Part shown: positions 8,787 to 15,394 of the stretch, in pieces | Numbering within the stretch: position 1 is the first letter of the stretch | How the letters are laid out: each line of letters begins with the position of its first letter | NCBI GenBank assembly: GCA_028867785.1 | Contig: JAGWFS010000007.1 | Coordinates: 1-64,000, forward strand | Direction: 5' to 3' | Length of the DNA stretch: 64,000 nt | DNA from: Nitrososphaerota archaeon | GTDB taxonomy: Archaea > Thermoproteota > Nitrososphaeria > Nitrososphaerales > Nitrosopumilaceae | Made by a program: the position numbers and the translations under genes | Notes under the pieces: generated by a model | What the model was told of the DNA's origin: nothing | What the model saw: the letters and a program-made list of their open reading frames with translations, nothing else | The model's database searches: none

Positions 8787-9565
8787 TGAGAACCCTTGGC
8801 ATCACTTGGCTCCTCATTTCTCTTTTTGGGAATCTTTTGTTTTGACGAGCCTTCCTCCTTTAGGTACGTGTCATATGCACGATACACATTTCTAATCTTT
8901 TTGAGGTATCTCTCAAAGTCGGGCAATTTTATCGGGTCATAATAATAATGTGACACCACCTTGGTGAGACTGTTCTTTGAAAAACCCACCCCCTCAAGAA
9001 CATGAATGGGCTTGCTGTCTACAGAGTGGACCCAGCCAAGTGATCTCACCTTCTCTATCATTTCCTCAAAGGTTTCCATCTCGTTTGTTACAATTCTCAG
9101 TATGAAATCATAATTTTGACCCTCTCCCTGAAGCAAATCTATGGATGTTACAATATCATACTCTTTGCTTATCTCCACTAGGTTGCTGTACATCTCAGAA
9201 TATGGTATTACTCGTCTCTCAAAGAGCGGGTTCTGAGTCTTGATAAAAGTATACCACTGATAATCAAACAGCTTGCTTGGGTCTACCATGACCCACTTGA
9301 TTCTGTCGTCTTTCTTGCTTTCTTCGTTGTGATTGTGCTCAAGCAGAACACCCTTCTTTACAAGATCGTCTATTCTGTTTTTGACGTTATCGCGTGATAA
9401 AACATAGCCCCTCTGTTCCAATTCCTTTGATGCGGTATCAGGGGTTGACCCGCCCTGCAAGGCATGAAGTATGAGTAGATCCAAAGGACTTATTCCATTT
9501 TTGGTGAGGTTCTTCATGGGAATGTTGTTAGTCGTCGTCTCGCTCTGTGTTTCTCGTCCTACCAT
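8783..9565 (-). CDS. Winged-helix transcription regulator
   Basis: 260 residues. Residues 20-80 form an HTH (SPLDLLILHALQGG, then ELEQRGYVLSRDNVKNRIDD, and LVKKGVLL), comparable to Lrp/AsnC-type DNA-binding domains. The C-terminal half resembles a RAM-like alpha/beta ligand domain (VTSIDLLQGEGQNYDFILRI). A TATA box (TTTTTAATC on the minus strand, around 9591) lies 26 bp before the ATG at 9565, supporting this start over MKN at 9517. It is translationally coupled to the methyltransferase, which is a likely functional partner. Confidence 0.68.
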   Translation of the reverse strand: MVGRETQSETTTNNIPMKNLTKNGISPLDLLILHALQGGSTPDTASKELEQRGYVLSRDNVKNRIDDLVKKGVLLEHNHNEESKKDDRIKWVMVDPSKLFDYQWYTFIKTQNPLFERRVIPYSEMYSNLVEISKEYDIVTSIDLLQGEGQNYDFILRIVTNEMETFEEMIEKVRSLGWVHSVDSKPIHVLEGVGFSKNSLTKVVSHYYYDPIKLPDFERYLKKIRNVYRAYDTYLKEEGSSKQKIPKKRNEEPSDAKGSQ

Positions 9566-9710
9566 GAACTAGATGCGTAATATGCGATTAAAAACAATTA
9601 CTACATATTTGCCACAAAAATGTTGAAAGCCTCCGTGAGTTCAAATATGGAGACTTTTCACAGGCGTGGAAATTGACATATTTTTTGTTGCAAAAACAGC
9701 TAGAATTGAT

Positions 9711-9718
9711 TTATAATT
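9711..9718 (+). promoter_or_regulatory. TATA box for the 9738 gene and ribozyme transcript
   Basis: TTATAATT, centred 24 bp before the ATG at 9738, fits a leaderless promoter. Because no other obvious promoter precedes 10043, this one probably also transcribes the hammerhead and the next gene. Confidence 0.5.
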
Positions 9719-9737
9719 TTTCAGCCAACTAGAGTCC

Positions 9738-9965
9738 ATGACAGCAATACCAGCCCTTGAAAAAATTCAAGGCTCAAAATGTAACACATGTTTGCATGAA
9801 GGCGAACTAATGTGTGGAACATGCGGAATCACTTTTTGTACAAAACACATGCTATCTCACACAAAAAACTGCAACAACTATCGTGCAGTTATCAGGGAAA
9901 TACTTCGGGATGATTTTACATATGCAGCACATCAAGTCTGCGAGGCGGTCTTGAGAATCGCATAG
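9738..9965 (+). CDS. Small zinc-finger protein (AN1/B-box-like)
   Basis: 75 residues. The cysteine-histidine pattern CNTCLHEGELMCGTCG ... FCTKHMLSHTKNC gives seven to eight zinc ligands arranged like AN1 or B-box fingers. A shorter relative lies at 50438-50623 (CKVCSTIGDWHCYECS, FCSTHFHSHKD). Probably an RNA-, DNA- or protein-binding adaptor. Its stop codon directly precedes, and may take part in, the outer stem of a hammerhead ribozyme. Confidence 0.7.
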   Translation: MTAIPALEKIQGSKCNTCLHEGELMCGTCGITFCTKHMLSHTKNCNNYRAVIREILRDDFTYAAHQVCEAVLRIA

Positions 9966-10029
9966 GACAAGTCCCCTGACGAGTCCGTGAGATGCGGACG
10001 AAACAACAGGTGTTGTCGGGATGAATCTA
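9963..10029 (+). ncRNA. Hammerhead ribozyme, type I
   Basis: All conserved core residues are present. Core CTGACGA is at 9976-9982 and GAAA at 10000-10003. The cleavage triplet GTC is at 10015-10017, with cutting expected after C10017. Stem II: 9983-9987 with 9995-9999 (GTCCG/CGGAC, 5 bp, 7-nt loop). Stem III: 10003-10007 with 10012-10016 (closing A-U pair plus CAAC/GTTG, 4-nt loop). Stem I: 9971-9975 with 10018-10022 (GTCCC/GGGAT, one G-U). An outer helix TAGG/TCTA (9963-9966/10026-10029), separated by internal loops, could give the loop-loop contact. Both ends exit through stem I, making it type I. It lies immediately after a stop codon and ends at the Shine-Dalgarno of the next gene. Confidence 0.9.
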
Positions 10030-10042
10030 GGAGGTGAAAGGA

Positions 10043-10717
10043 ATGGAAAAACAACCAATGGAACAGGAAGAAAGACTGGCTACAAATGAGAATAAAAAAC
10101 TCAGCGTCAAACTCGCACCATGCCTTGCTTCAGGCACCCTTGCCGTGATGTTAATCGCAAGCGGCTTTGGATTTGCCTGGGCTGATACTGGAGTCACAGG
10201 CTCCGGCGCGGCCATAAAGGCAACTGATGCAATAAAAAACAATCCAACTGCAATGAGTATTCTTGAAAATATAGAATTGTTCAAGCAGAGATGGAACTCA
10301 TACCAAGGAGCACAAGCTGTTCAGGATCAGCAGAACAAAGTAGTAGAGCAGCAACGGGCACTTGCAAACGAGTACCTGCAAAATGATCTTAGCAAAATGG
10401 AAAATTCTAATGATCAAACGACACCTCAGCACGCATTTGCAAACTTTGTAAGTACCGTCAATACCTCGACGCAGGGAGTCTTCACGGATGAGTTTAACTA
10501 CATGCAAGAAAAAATCCAGGAAGCAACTGCAGCAAAGAACAGCATACTGCAAAATGGAGGAACAATGGATCAGGCTCTTCAAGCATTCAACAATGCCGCC
10601 TCCACCCATAAGGATCAGCTTGTAAGTGTCAACAACGAGTTGAACGTCAAATACCACCTTGCAAACCAGGACGTGCAAAGTCTGTTTGACAAGTGGGGCC
10701 AAATTTCACGAAACTAG
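10043..10717 (+). CDS. Secreted helical protein led by a strong Shine-Dalgarno
   Basis: 224 residues from ATG 10043, chosen because AGGAGGTGA at 10029-10037 gives a textbook Shine-Dalgarno spacing; a GTG at 10034 lies inside that motif. A signal anchor is at about 27-48 (ending GFAWADTG). The rest is predicted helical and Gln/Asn-rich. The segment from NNPTAMSILENI to the end is homologous to the middle of the 27631-30180 protein (shared pattern F-x-EFN-[YF]-MQ, then Q-GG-x-x-[DQ]QA, then NLNV-x-[YH]-LA). Its mRNA would be freed by the upstream hammerhead. Probably extracellular; role unknown. Confidence 0.72.
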   Translation: MEKQPMEQEERLATNENKKLSVKLAPCLASGTLAVMLIASGFGFAWADTGVTGSGAAIKATDAIKNNPTAMSILENIELFKQRWNSYQGAQAVQDQQNKVVEQQRALANEYLQNDLSKMENSNDQTTPQHAFANFVSTVNTSTQGVFTDEFNYMQEKIQEATAAKNSILQNGGTMDQALQAFNNAASTHKDQLVSVNNELNVKYHLANQDVQSLFDKWGQISRN

Positions 10718-10954
10718 AGCCCTTCTTCCTTTTTATTTACTTTTTTAATTTTATTTGATTCTATCTGATGATCCAACTTGAATAATTCCGATTTGGAATT
10801 ATTGAATCGATATTTGCCTTGTTTCATCTTTGTTTAATCTAGACTTGCAAGTGTTGATAGAAGAAAATAATCCAATTTTAGTTAATATACCAATCCAACA
10901 TTTTTTCTGCAAAATCATTTGAAATTTCTAAATAATTTTTCTGCAAAATAAAGC
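10718..10954. other. Intergenic: T-rich terminator and promoter
   Basis: A T-rich tract (about 10723-10759, with CCTTTTTATTTAC and TTTTTTAATTTTATTT) follows the secreted protein gene and probably terminates it. A TATA box TAAATAAT at 10929-10936 lies 23 bp before the next ATG. No gene is seen between. Confidence 0.45.
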
Positions 10955-11107
10955 ATGTATGGAGAAAAACAAGAAATGACAGACTCGAACACAATAGCAA
11001 GATGCCTCGAATATGCAACAAGCATAATGCAATTCATGGAAGGCAAGGAACACCTGTTTACCATAGGCAAAATGGTGCTCTTTACCGTACTCTTGGGTGG
11101 CACATGA
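10955..11107 (+). CDS. 50-residue protein, start of coiled-coil operon
   Basis: A short frame starting MYGEKQEMTDSNTIARC with a continuous predicted amphipathic-to-hydrophobic helix (SIMQFMEG, then KMVLFTVLLGGT). It has its own TATA box and its stop lies one base before the ATG of the coiled-coil gene at 11109, so the two are probably co-translated. The hydrophobic C-terminus suggests membrane association. Not recognised. Confidence 0.5.
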   Translation: MYGEKQEMTDSNTIARCLEYATSIMQFMEGKEHLFTIGKMVLFTVLLGGT

Positions 11108-11108
11108 T

Positions 11109-11699
11109 ATGAGCAATCAGGAGAAGACTAGCAAGCTGAAGGAAATAAAGGACTCGATTCTCGGCGCAGTCGAGATAATCCATCAAATCAAGGCATCTGA
11201 GACACTGGAATTTTTTGACAAAATCAATGATGCCTCATTTGTGGCAAAGGAAATAATCAACGGACTCAAGTCGCCTGAAATGGTTAAAAACATCGAGAAT
11301 CTTCGTTTGATTTCAGAAAATTTTAACGAAGCATCCGCTAGGACGCAAAACACGATAAAATATCTGGAGGAAACAGGCATCATCAACGAATCAGTCAGAC
11401 TTGTCAAATCAACACGAGGAACATTGGAATTTATCCATGAAGCAGGAAAAGACTTTCACGAGATATCAGACTCTGTAAAGGAGATATTTCATTCCGTTAG
11501 AACAGCTCAAAGCAAGATTCAGACCGTGAGTGAAAAATATCACAAGACACATCCAGACACAAATAATGCAGTGACAATACCTGAAGAATTGGTTGTAACT
11601 CCAGACGAAACAGAACACTATCTGAGATTTGGCTGGAGATATCTTGCAACCTTGCCAAATGGCAAGGTAATAGTCAAAAGATACCCGATGGAAAGCTGA
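11109..11699 (+). CDS. Coiled-coil protein
   Basis: 196 residues, almost entirely helical with heptad-like spacing (SEMVKNIEN-type repeats, LRLISENFNEASARTQ, SVKEIFHSVRTAQ) followed by a short beta tail YLRFGWRYLATLPNGKVIV. The ATG at 11109 is preferred over the GTG at 11097 because it abuts the upstream stop. The layout resembles phasin- or DUF1641-like helical proteins, but I cannot assign a family. No signal peptide; cytoplasmic. Confidence 0.62.
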   Translation: MSNQEKTSKLKEIKDSILGAVEIIHQIKASETLEFFDKINDASFVAKEIINGLKSPEMVKNIENLRLISENFNEASARTQNTIKYLEETGIINESVRLVKSTRGTLEFIHEAGKDFHEISDSVKEIFHSVRTAQSKIQTVSEKYHKTHPDTNNAVTIPEELVVTPDETEHYLRFGWRYLATLPNGKVIVKRYPMES

Positions 11700-11757
11700 G
11701 CCGGTATCAAAAAGAGAGACAAACCACTGGACACAACCGTGGTACTGTTAGACCGAA

Positions 11758-11952
11758 TTAGTGCATGCACTGACAGTCTACGAGTTTTGTGTCAAAGGTA
11801 CAGTCGTGCGGGCCCTCTGATCTACCATCAGTAGGAATCTGCTTCATGCATTCGTCATGTCGCCCCTTCCTGCAGAACCAACAGATGGGTCCCGCATCAA
11901 GATTTGGGCACTTGTCTAAAATACTGTGACATCTCCCGGTGCAGGCGAGTGC
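11758..11952 (-). CDS. Cys-rich zinc-protein frame with no standard start
   Basis: A minus-strand open frame of about 64 codons reads CTGRCHSILDKCPNLDAGP, then ICWFCRKGRHDECMKQ, then HDCTF and VDCQCMH before TAA. Ten cysteines and several histidines give a strong zinc-binding or metal-cluster appearance. The frame opens after a TGA at 11953-11955 and has no ATG, GTG or TTG before the first cysteines. It overlaps the end of the zinc-finger gene at 11916-12077 in another frame. Either a frameshift joins the two, a non-standard start is used, or the gene has lost its start. Confidence 0.45.
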   Translation of the reverse strand, partial: ALACTGRCHSILDKCPNLDAGPICWFCRKGRHDECMKQIPTDGRSEGPHDCTFDTKLVDCQCMH

Positions 11953-12077
11953 TCATTTGAATTCTTGTGAAACTCTACAAAGTCTTTGTGGTCAACTTCC
12001 TGATGTTTTCTCAACTCTTCCACATTTTCAAACACGTTGCTGCAAATGTAGCACTTGGGTTTGTGCTGGTCTGTCAT
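11916..12077 (-). CDS. C2H2 mini zinc-finger protein
   Basis: 53 residues (57 if the ATG at 12089 is used). A single C2H2 finger is evident: CYICSNVFENVEELRKHQ followed by EVDH. The C-terminus ends APGDVTVF, which I recall as a common tail of small thaumarchaeal zinc fingers. A TATA-like ATGATATTG and an 18-bp perfect palindrome (12103-12120) lie directly upstream. Probably a DNA-, RNA- or protein-binding regulator. Confidence 0.62.
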   Translation of the reverse strand: MTDQHKPKCYICSNVFENVEELRKHQEVDHKDFVEFHKNSNEHSPAPGDVTVF

Positions 12078-12102
12078 TGAAAGTACCATTCAAACCACAA
12101 TA

Positions 12103-12120
12103 TCATTTACGCGTAAATGA
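12103..12120. promoter_or_regulatory. 18-bp perfect palindrome, candidate operator
   Basis: TCATTTACGCGTAAATGA is its own reverse complement. It sits at the promoter of the minus-strand mini zinc-finger gene and just after the end of ilvE, so a dimeric regulator acting on the zinc-finger gene is plausible. A terminator role is less likely because no T-tract follows and a loopless palindrome forms a poor RNA hairpin. Confidence 0.5.
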
Positions 12121-12136
12121 ATCTTTCAGGAAAGAC

Positions 12137-13051
12137 TCAGATTGGTACAATCCAGTCGGAGAATCTGTCGTCTCTTCCTCTTGAAGCTTCATAGAATGCC
12201 TCCTGCAGCCTGCGTGTTATCTGTCCGGGCTTGCCGTCTCCCACAAGTACATTGTCAATCTCTGTAACAGACTTGACCTCTGCAGCAGTGCCCGTCATAA
12301 ATACCTCGTCTGCTACGTATAGCTCATCCCGGTCGATCTCTCTTTCAACAACGCTAATTCCCTCAGACCTAGCTATCTTGATGACACTGTCCCTTGTTAT
12401 CCCGTCCAAAATTCCGGCATTTAGTGGGGGAGTGGCGATCTCGCCCTTGTTTACCGTAAATATGTTTTCAGCACTTCCCTCTGAGACTCTGCCATGATAG
12501 TTTAGCATTATTGCCTCGTCGTATCCGTCCTTTAGTGCCTCCACTCTTGCAAGCGCAGCATTTGCATAGTTTGATGCAGCCTTTGCCTGCATTGGTTGGG
12601 ATCTGGAATCAATTCTCAGCCAGCTTGAAACCTTGCACCTTGCACCACGTATCTTTCCAGCGCTTGATTCTCCAGTGTTCCACTCCCAGCATGCAATTGC
12701 CACATCTATCTTGTTTGGAGTTGGAGTGAGGCCAAGCACACCATAACTATAGTATGCAATGGGTCTGATGTAACACTCTTTGAGTCCGCTTGACTGTACC
12801 GTCTTGATTATGCCGTCAGAAATTTCCTTTTTAGAATAGGGAATCTTCATCGAGTAAATTTTTGCAGATTTGAACAGCCTGTCCACATGTTCCTGAAGCC
12901 TGAAGATTGCAGGACCACTTGTTGTCTTGTAGCACCTGATTCCCTCAAAGACTGCAGTAGAATAATGCAATGCATGGGTAAGAACGTGTACCTTTGCGTT
13001 TTTGAACGGAACAAGTTTTCCATTCATCCATATCTTGCCATGCTCTTTCAT
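12137..13051 (-). CDS. ilvE: Branched-chain amino acid aminotransferase
   Basis: 304 residues, the usual length for class IV PLP aminotransferases. Recognisable features are WMNGKLVPF near the start, HYSTAVFEGIRCY, the PLP-binding lysine in QAKAASNYANAALA, YDEAIMLN, GSAENIF and ILDGITRDS. It makes Val, Leu and Ile from the 2-oxo acids with glutamate as donor; cytoplasmic. A TATA box (TTTAAATTAC on the minus strand, about 13073-13082) lies about 26 bp before the ATG, so it is probably leaderless. Confidence 0.92.
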   Translation of the reverse strand: MKEHGKIWMNGKLVPFKNAKVHVLTHALHYSTAVFEGIRCYKTTSGPAIFRLQEHVDRLFKSAKIYSMKIPYSKKEISDGIIKTVQSSGLKECYIRPIAYYSYGVLGLTPTPNKIDVAIACWEWNTGESSAGKIRGARCKVSSWLRIDSRSQPMQAKAASNYANAALARVEALKDGYDEAIMLNYHGRVSEGSAENIFTVNKGEIATPPLNAGILDGITRDSVIKIARSEGISVVEREIDRDELYVADEVFMTGTAAEVKSVTEIDNVLVGDGKPGQITRRLQEAFYEASRGRDDRFSDWIVPI

Positions 13052-13150
13052 ACAGATTCCAGCAAGTTTTGGTAATTTAAATAATTAATGGAATCAAGCC
13101 CGTTGCAGAAATTGGTTTTCTTTAAATGCGACAATGCATCATTGTATATC

Positions 13151-13360
13151 ATGAACTATATTGTCTCATTTGCAGCAGCCGCATTGTTGGTAATAGGTCT
13201 GGCTGGAAACGGGTTTGAGATGAGGAGGACTCGCCTGTCTGCTATAAGAGACGAGGAAATGGCTACAAAGACCGTTTTTGCAAGCAGGGGCAACTTCAAG
13301 TGGTACGCATGCATAGGGGCGGCCCTCGTACTGATGGCCGTAGGCAGTTCGTATACCTGA
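13151..13360 (+). CDS. Small two-helix membrane protein
   Basis: 69 residues: MNYIVSFAAAALLVIGLAG, a basic linker (EMRRTRLSAIRDEE), then a second helix with WYACIGAALVLMAVG. The frame is open to 13088, but a TATA box TTTAAATG (13121-13128) lies 27 bp before the ATG at 13151, which also begins cleanly with the first helix. Function unknown. Confidence 0.58.
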   Translation: MNYIVSFAAAALLVIGLAGNGFEMRRTRLSAIRDEEMATKTVFASRGNFKWYACIGAALVLMAVGSSYT

Positions 13361-13406
13361 TCTATATAGATCAACTCTAAATATTTCCTCCACGCTATAT
13401 ACAGTA

Positions 13407-13520
13407 GCGCGTGTTTTGGGTAACGCCGGGCTGATTCTAGATAAAAGGCCCAAGAACAAACCCAGTTTGACTTCCTACAGGTATAGGCTTGTAGGGGTCA
13501 AGCGTTACTTGGTTTTCTCA
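13407..13520 (+). ncRNA. Candidate structured RNA, not recognised
   Basis: A closing stem pairs 13418-13426 with 13502-13510 (9 bp: GGGTAACGC with GCGTTACTT, two G-U). Inside are a 5-bp hairpin at 13428-13432/13447-13451 and a 12-bp hairpin at 13467-13479/13490-13501 with one bulged C and a 10-nt loop. The latter stacks directly on the closing stem, forming a three-way junction. A TATA-like CTAAATATTT (13377-13386) lies about 26 bp before 13407, and the end is T-rich (TTGGTTTTCT). It does not match tRNA, 5S, SRP or RNase P RNA. The length and structure fit an independent small RNA gene. Confidence 0.5.
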
Positions 13521-13567
13521 AATTAAGACAGAAAGATACAAAACATACTGAATCACTCTACAAGCAA

Positions 13568-13642
13568 ATGGTTGCAAGAAAAAAAGGCAAGCATATGAGA
13601 CCTGCAGATCAAAAGGCTGCACGAAGAAAGAGAAAAAAATAG
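13568..13642 (+). CDS. 24-residue Lys/Arg-rich peptide
   Basis: ATG-initiated frame MVARKKGKHMRPADQKAARR followed by four more basic residues and TAG. It fills the gap between the candidate RNA and lysC. The composition is like the basic tails of ribosomal or nucleic-acid binding proteins, but nothing beyond composition supports it. Confidence 0.35.
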   Translation: MVARKKGKHMRPADQKAARRKRKK

Positions 13643-13672
13643 TCTCTCTCTTTTGATTTAGTTTTGTCCTAA

Positions 13673-15088
13673 CTAGACAAATTTTATTTTTGATCTTTCC
13701 GCATGGACTGTCCGGATTGCCCGCTCTATATTGTCCCCGCTGTCTTCTGTAACTATGATTATGCGTGATGTCTCCTCCTGGGCATCCATGTTGAGAATGT
13801 TGAGTCCTGCCTCACCAATTCTTGAGCTTGCTTTTGATGCAATCTGCTGCACCCTCCACATCTCGTCCCCAATCAGTGTAATGACTCCCCTGTTGTATGT
13901 AATAGATGCAAGCGGGTCAAAGGCCAGCACGTATCTCTCGTTGCGTTTCACATAATCCCCGTCCAGAAAGAGCATCCTGGTAAACTCGATATCGTCCTTT
14001 GTAAAAGGCGATAGGACCACGAACTCGCTGTATCTCTTGTCCTTTTCAAGTGATGTAAAAAGATTCTCAGCTGATTCGCTTTCCATCCTCAGTATGGCAC
14101 AGTTTTTCTTTCCGGTTACTATCTTCAGCGGATGGCCATTCTTGTCCCCCGGACTTCTCTCAATTGTTGTAATCCTATCGGGCCTTCCCATGTCTGTTAT
14201 TATTATTGGCATGTCAACGCCATTCTCAACTATCTCCTTTATCGCTATCGGGTCCAGTATTTTCATCCCAAACATGCCTGCAATCCGGGCTTCATTGTAG
14301 GAAAGATGAGTTATGTACTCTAGCTTGTCCTTTACAATCCGCGGATCTGCCGATAGTACGGCACTGTCCTTTTCAAAGTCAATCTTCGTACTGTACTTTT
14401 TGCTAAATAATATTCCAAGATCGGCAGCAGTCCTGTCAGAGCCTCCGCGCTCATAGGTAGTCTCAAGACCGTCTTCCGTCTTGCCGATAAATCCCCCGAT
14501 TGATATCACATCATTTTGTTCAAGCAGGATCTCCATTCCTTTGAGGCTCTGGGATGACTGGCAGGCAAGAAAGTTGGCCGACTCGATGTTTTTGTCGGTG
14601 ACAATCGGCCATGCGTCAAAGCTTGCAACGTCTGCCTTTATGCCAGCGCTCTTCAGTACAAAACTCATGACATTTGACATCAGTATCTCGCCGGAATATG
14701 CAAGCACCCTTGCGCGGGTCTCGTTTGCAAATTCCCTTTTCTGCGACGCTTCCTTGAGAGAGACTGATGCCTTTTCCAAGAAAGAGTCTATGGTTTTTCT
14801 GCATTCCTCCTGTAGTTTCTTGTCTACAAGGGCAAGTATCTTCAAGTAGGGTCTGCGAATCTCTTCAATGTCAAAGCCCTGGCCGCTCTCTGCCTTTTGG
14901 CCCATGCCAAGTGCAATGTCAGTAAGTGATCTCTGTCTGCCGTCATGTACGGTAAGGGGCGCCGAAAAAACCGCGATTACCTTTGCATCTTTTTTTAATT
15001 CGTTTATCCTCCCGATGATTGTAGGTATCAATACGCCGTCTGCTCCCACTGCACTTCCTCCAAACTTTGCTACAATCAGGTTCTGCAA
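13673..15088 (-). CDS. lysC: Aspartate kinase
   Basis: 471 residues. The amino-acid kinase domain begins VAKFGGSAVGADGV; later motifs include GGFIGKTEDG, TTYERGGSDRTAADLG and LSADPRIV. The C-terminal 160 residues contain two ACT-type regulatory repeats (GVITLIGDEMWRV, IIIVTEDSGDNIERAI). It phosphorylates aspartate for threonine, methionine and lysine synthesis, with likely allosteric feedback. The start is a TTG at 15088; the minus-strand TATA CTTTATAG (about 15115-15122) sits about 28 bp upstream, and no ATG is available. Confidence 0.92.
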   Translation of the reverse strand: MQNLIVAKFGGSAVGADGVLIPTIIGRINELKKDAKVIAVFSAPLTVHDGRQRSLTDIALGMGQKAESGQGFDIEEIRRPYLKILALVDKKLQEECRKTIDSFLEKASVSLKEASQKREFANETRARVLAYSGEILMSNVMSFVLKSAGIKADVASFDAWPIVTDKNIESANFLACQSSQSLKGMEILLEQNDVISIGGFIGKTEDGLETTYERGGSDRTAADLGILFSKKYSTKIDFEKDSAVLSADPRIVKDKLEYITHLSYNEARIAGMFGMKILDPIAIKEIVENGVDMPIIITDMGRPDRITTIERSPGDKNGHPLKIVTGKKNCAILRMESESAENLFTSLEKDKRYSEFVVLSPFTKDDIEFTRMLFLDGDYVKRNERYVLAFDPLASITYNRGVITLIGDEMWRVQQIASKASSRIGEAGLNILNMDAQEETSRIIIVTEDSGDNIERAIRTVHAERSKIKFV

Positions 15089-15253
15089 AACTTGATTACA
15101 TCTTGCTAAACTATCTATAAAGTTTGGCCGGTTGACGCAAGCACGATTTCATCTTCTAATGAGGAACGGCTAGTCGGAATGATTCGTACGCATTCCTTAA
15201 AAGTAAAAAACAGGCATCTGTAGTTATGGCTAGGATAGTCAGGTGTCTCTTAG

Positions 15254-15394
15254 ATGAGCATTGAGACAGGGGAGCTCTTCAAGGACAAGAACACAAACCA
15301 CATACTTCAGTATCTGCCTGAGGTGGGGCTTGTTCACAACGAAGAGCTGTGCAAAGAAATCACGGGATGCGTAGACTTTCAGAAAAACAACTAG
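15254..15394 (+). CDS. 46-residue protein of unknown function
   Basis: MSIETGELFKDKNTNHILQY, then LPEVGLVHNEELCKEITGC and a short basic end. AGGTG at 15241-15245 is positioned as a Shine-Dalgarno eight bases before the ATG. Its stop overlaps the stop region of the convergent glycosyltransferase gene (15391-15394). Looks like a real small soluble protein; no family recognised. Confidence 0.5.
   Translation: MSIETGELFKDKNTNHILQYLPEVGLVHNEELCKEITGCVDFQKNN

Noticed and set aside
9966-10042. Riboswitch instead of ribozyme upstream of 10043
   Set aside because: The exact hammerhead core and helices account for the whole segment; no known archaeal riboswitch motif is present.
13088-13150. Upstream start (MESSPLQ) for the two-helix membrane protein
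   Set aside because: The TATA box position supports ATG 13151, and the extra 21 residues look unlike the rest.
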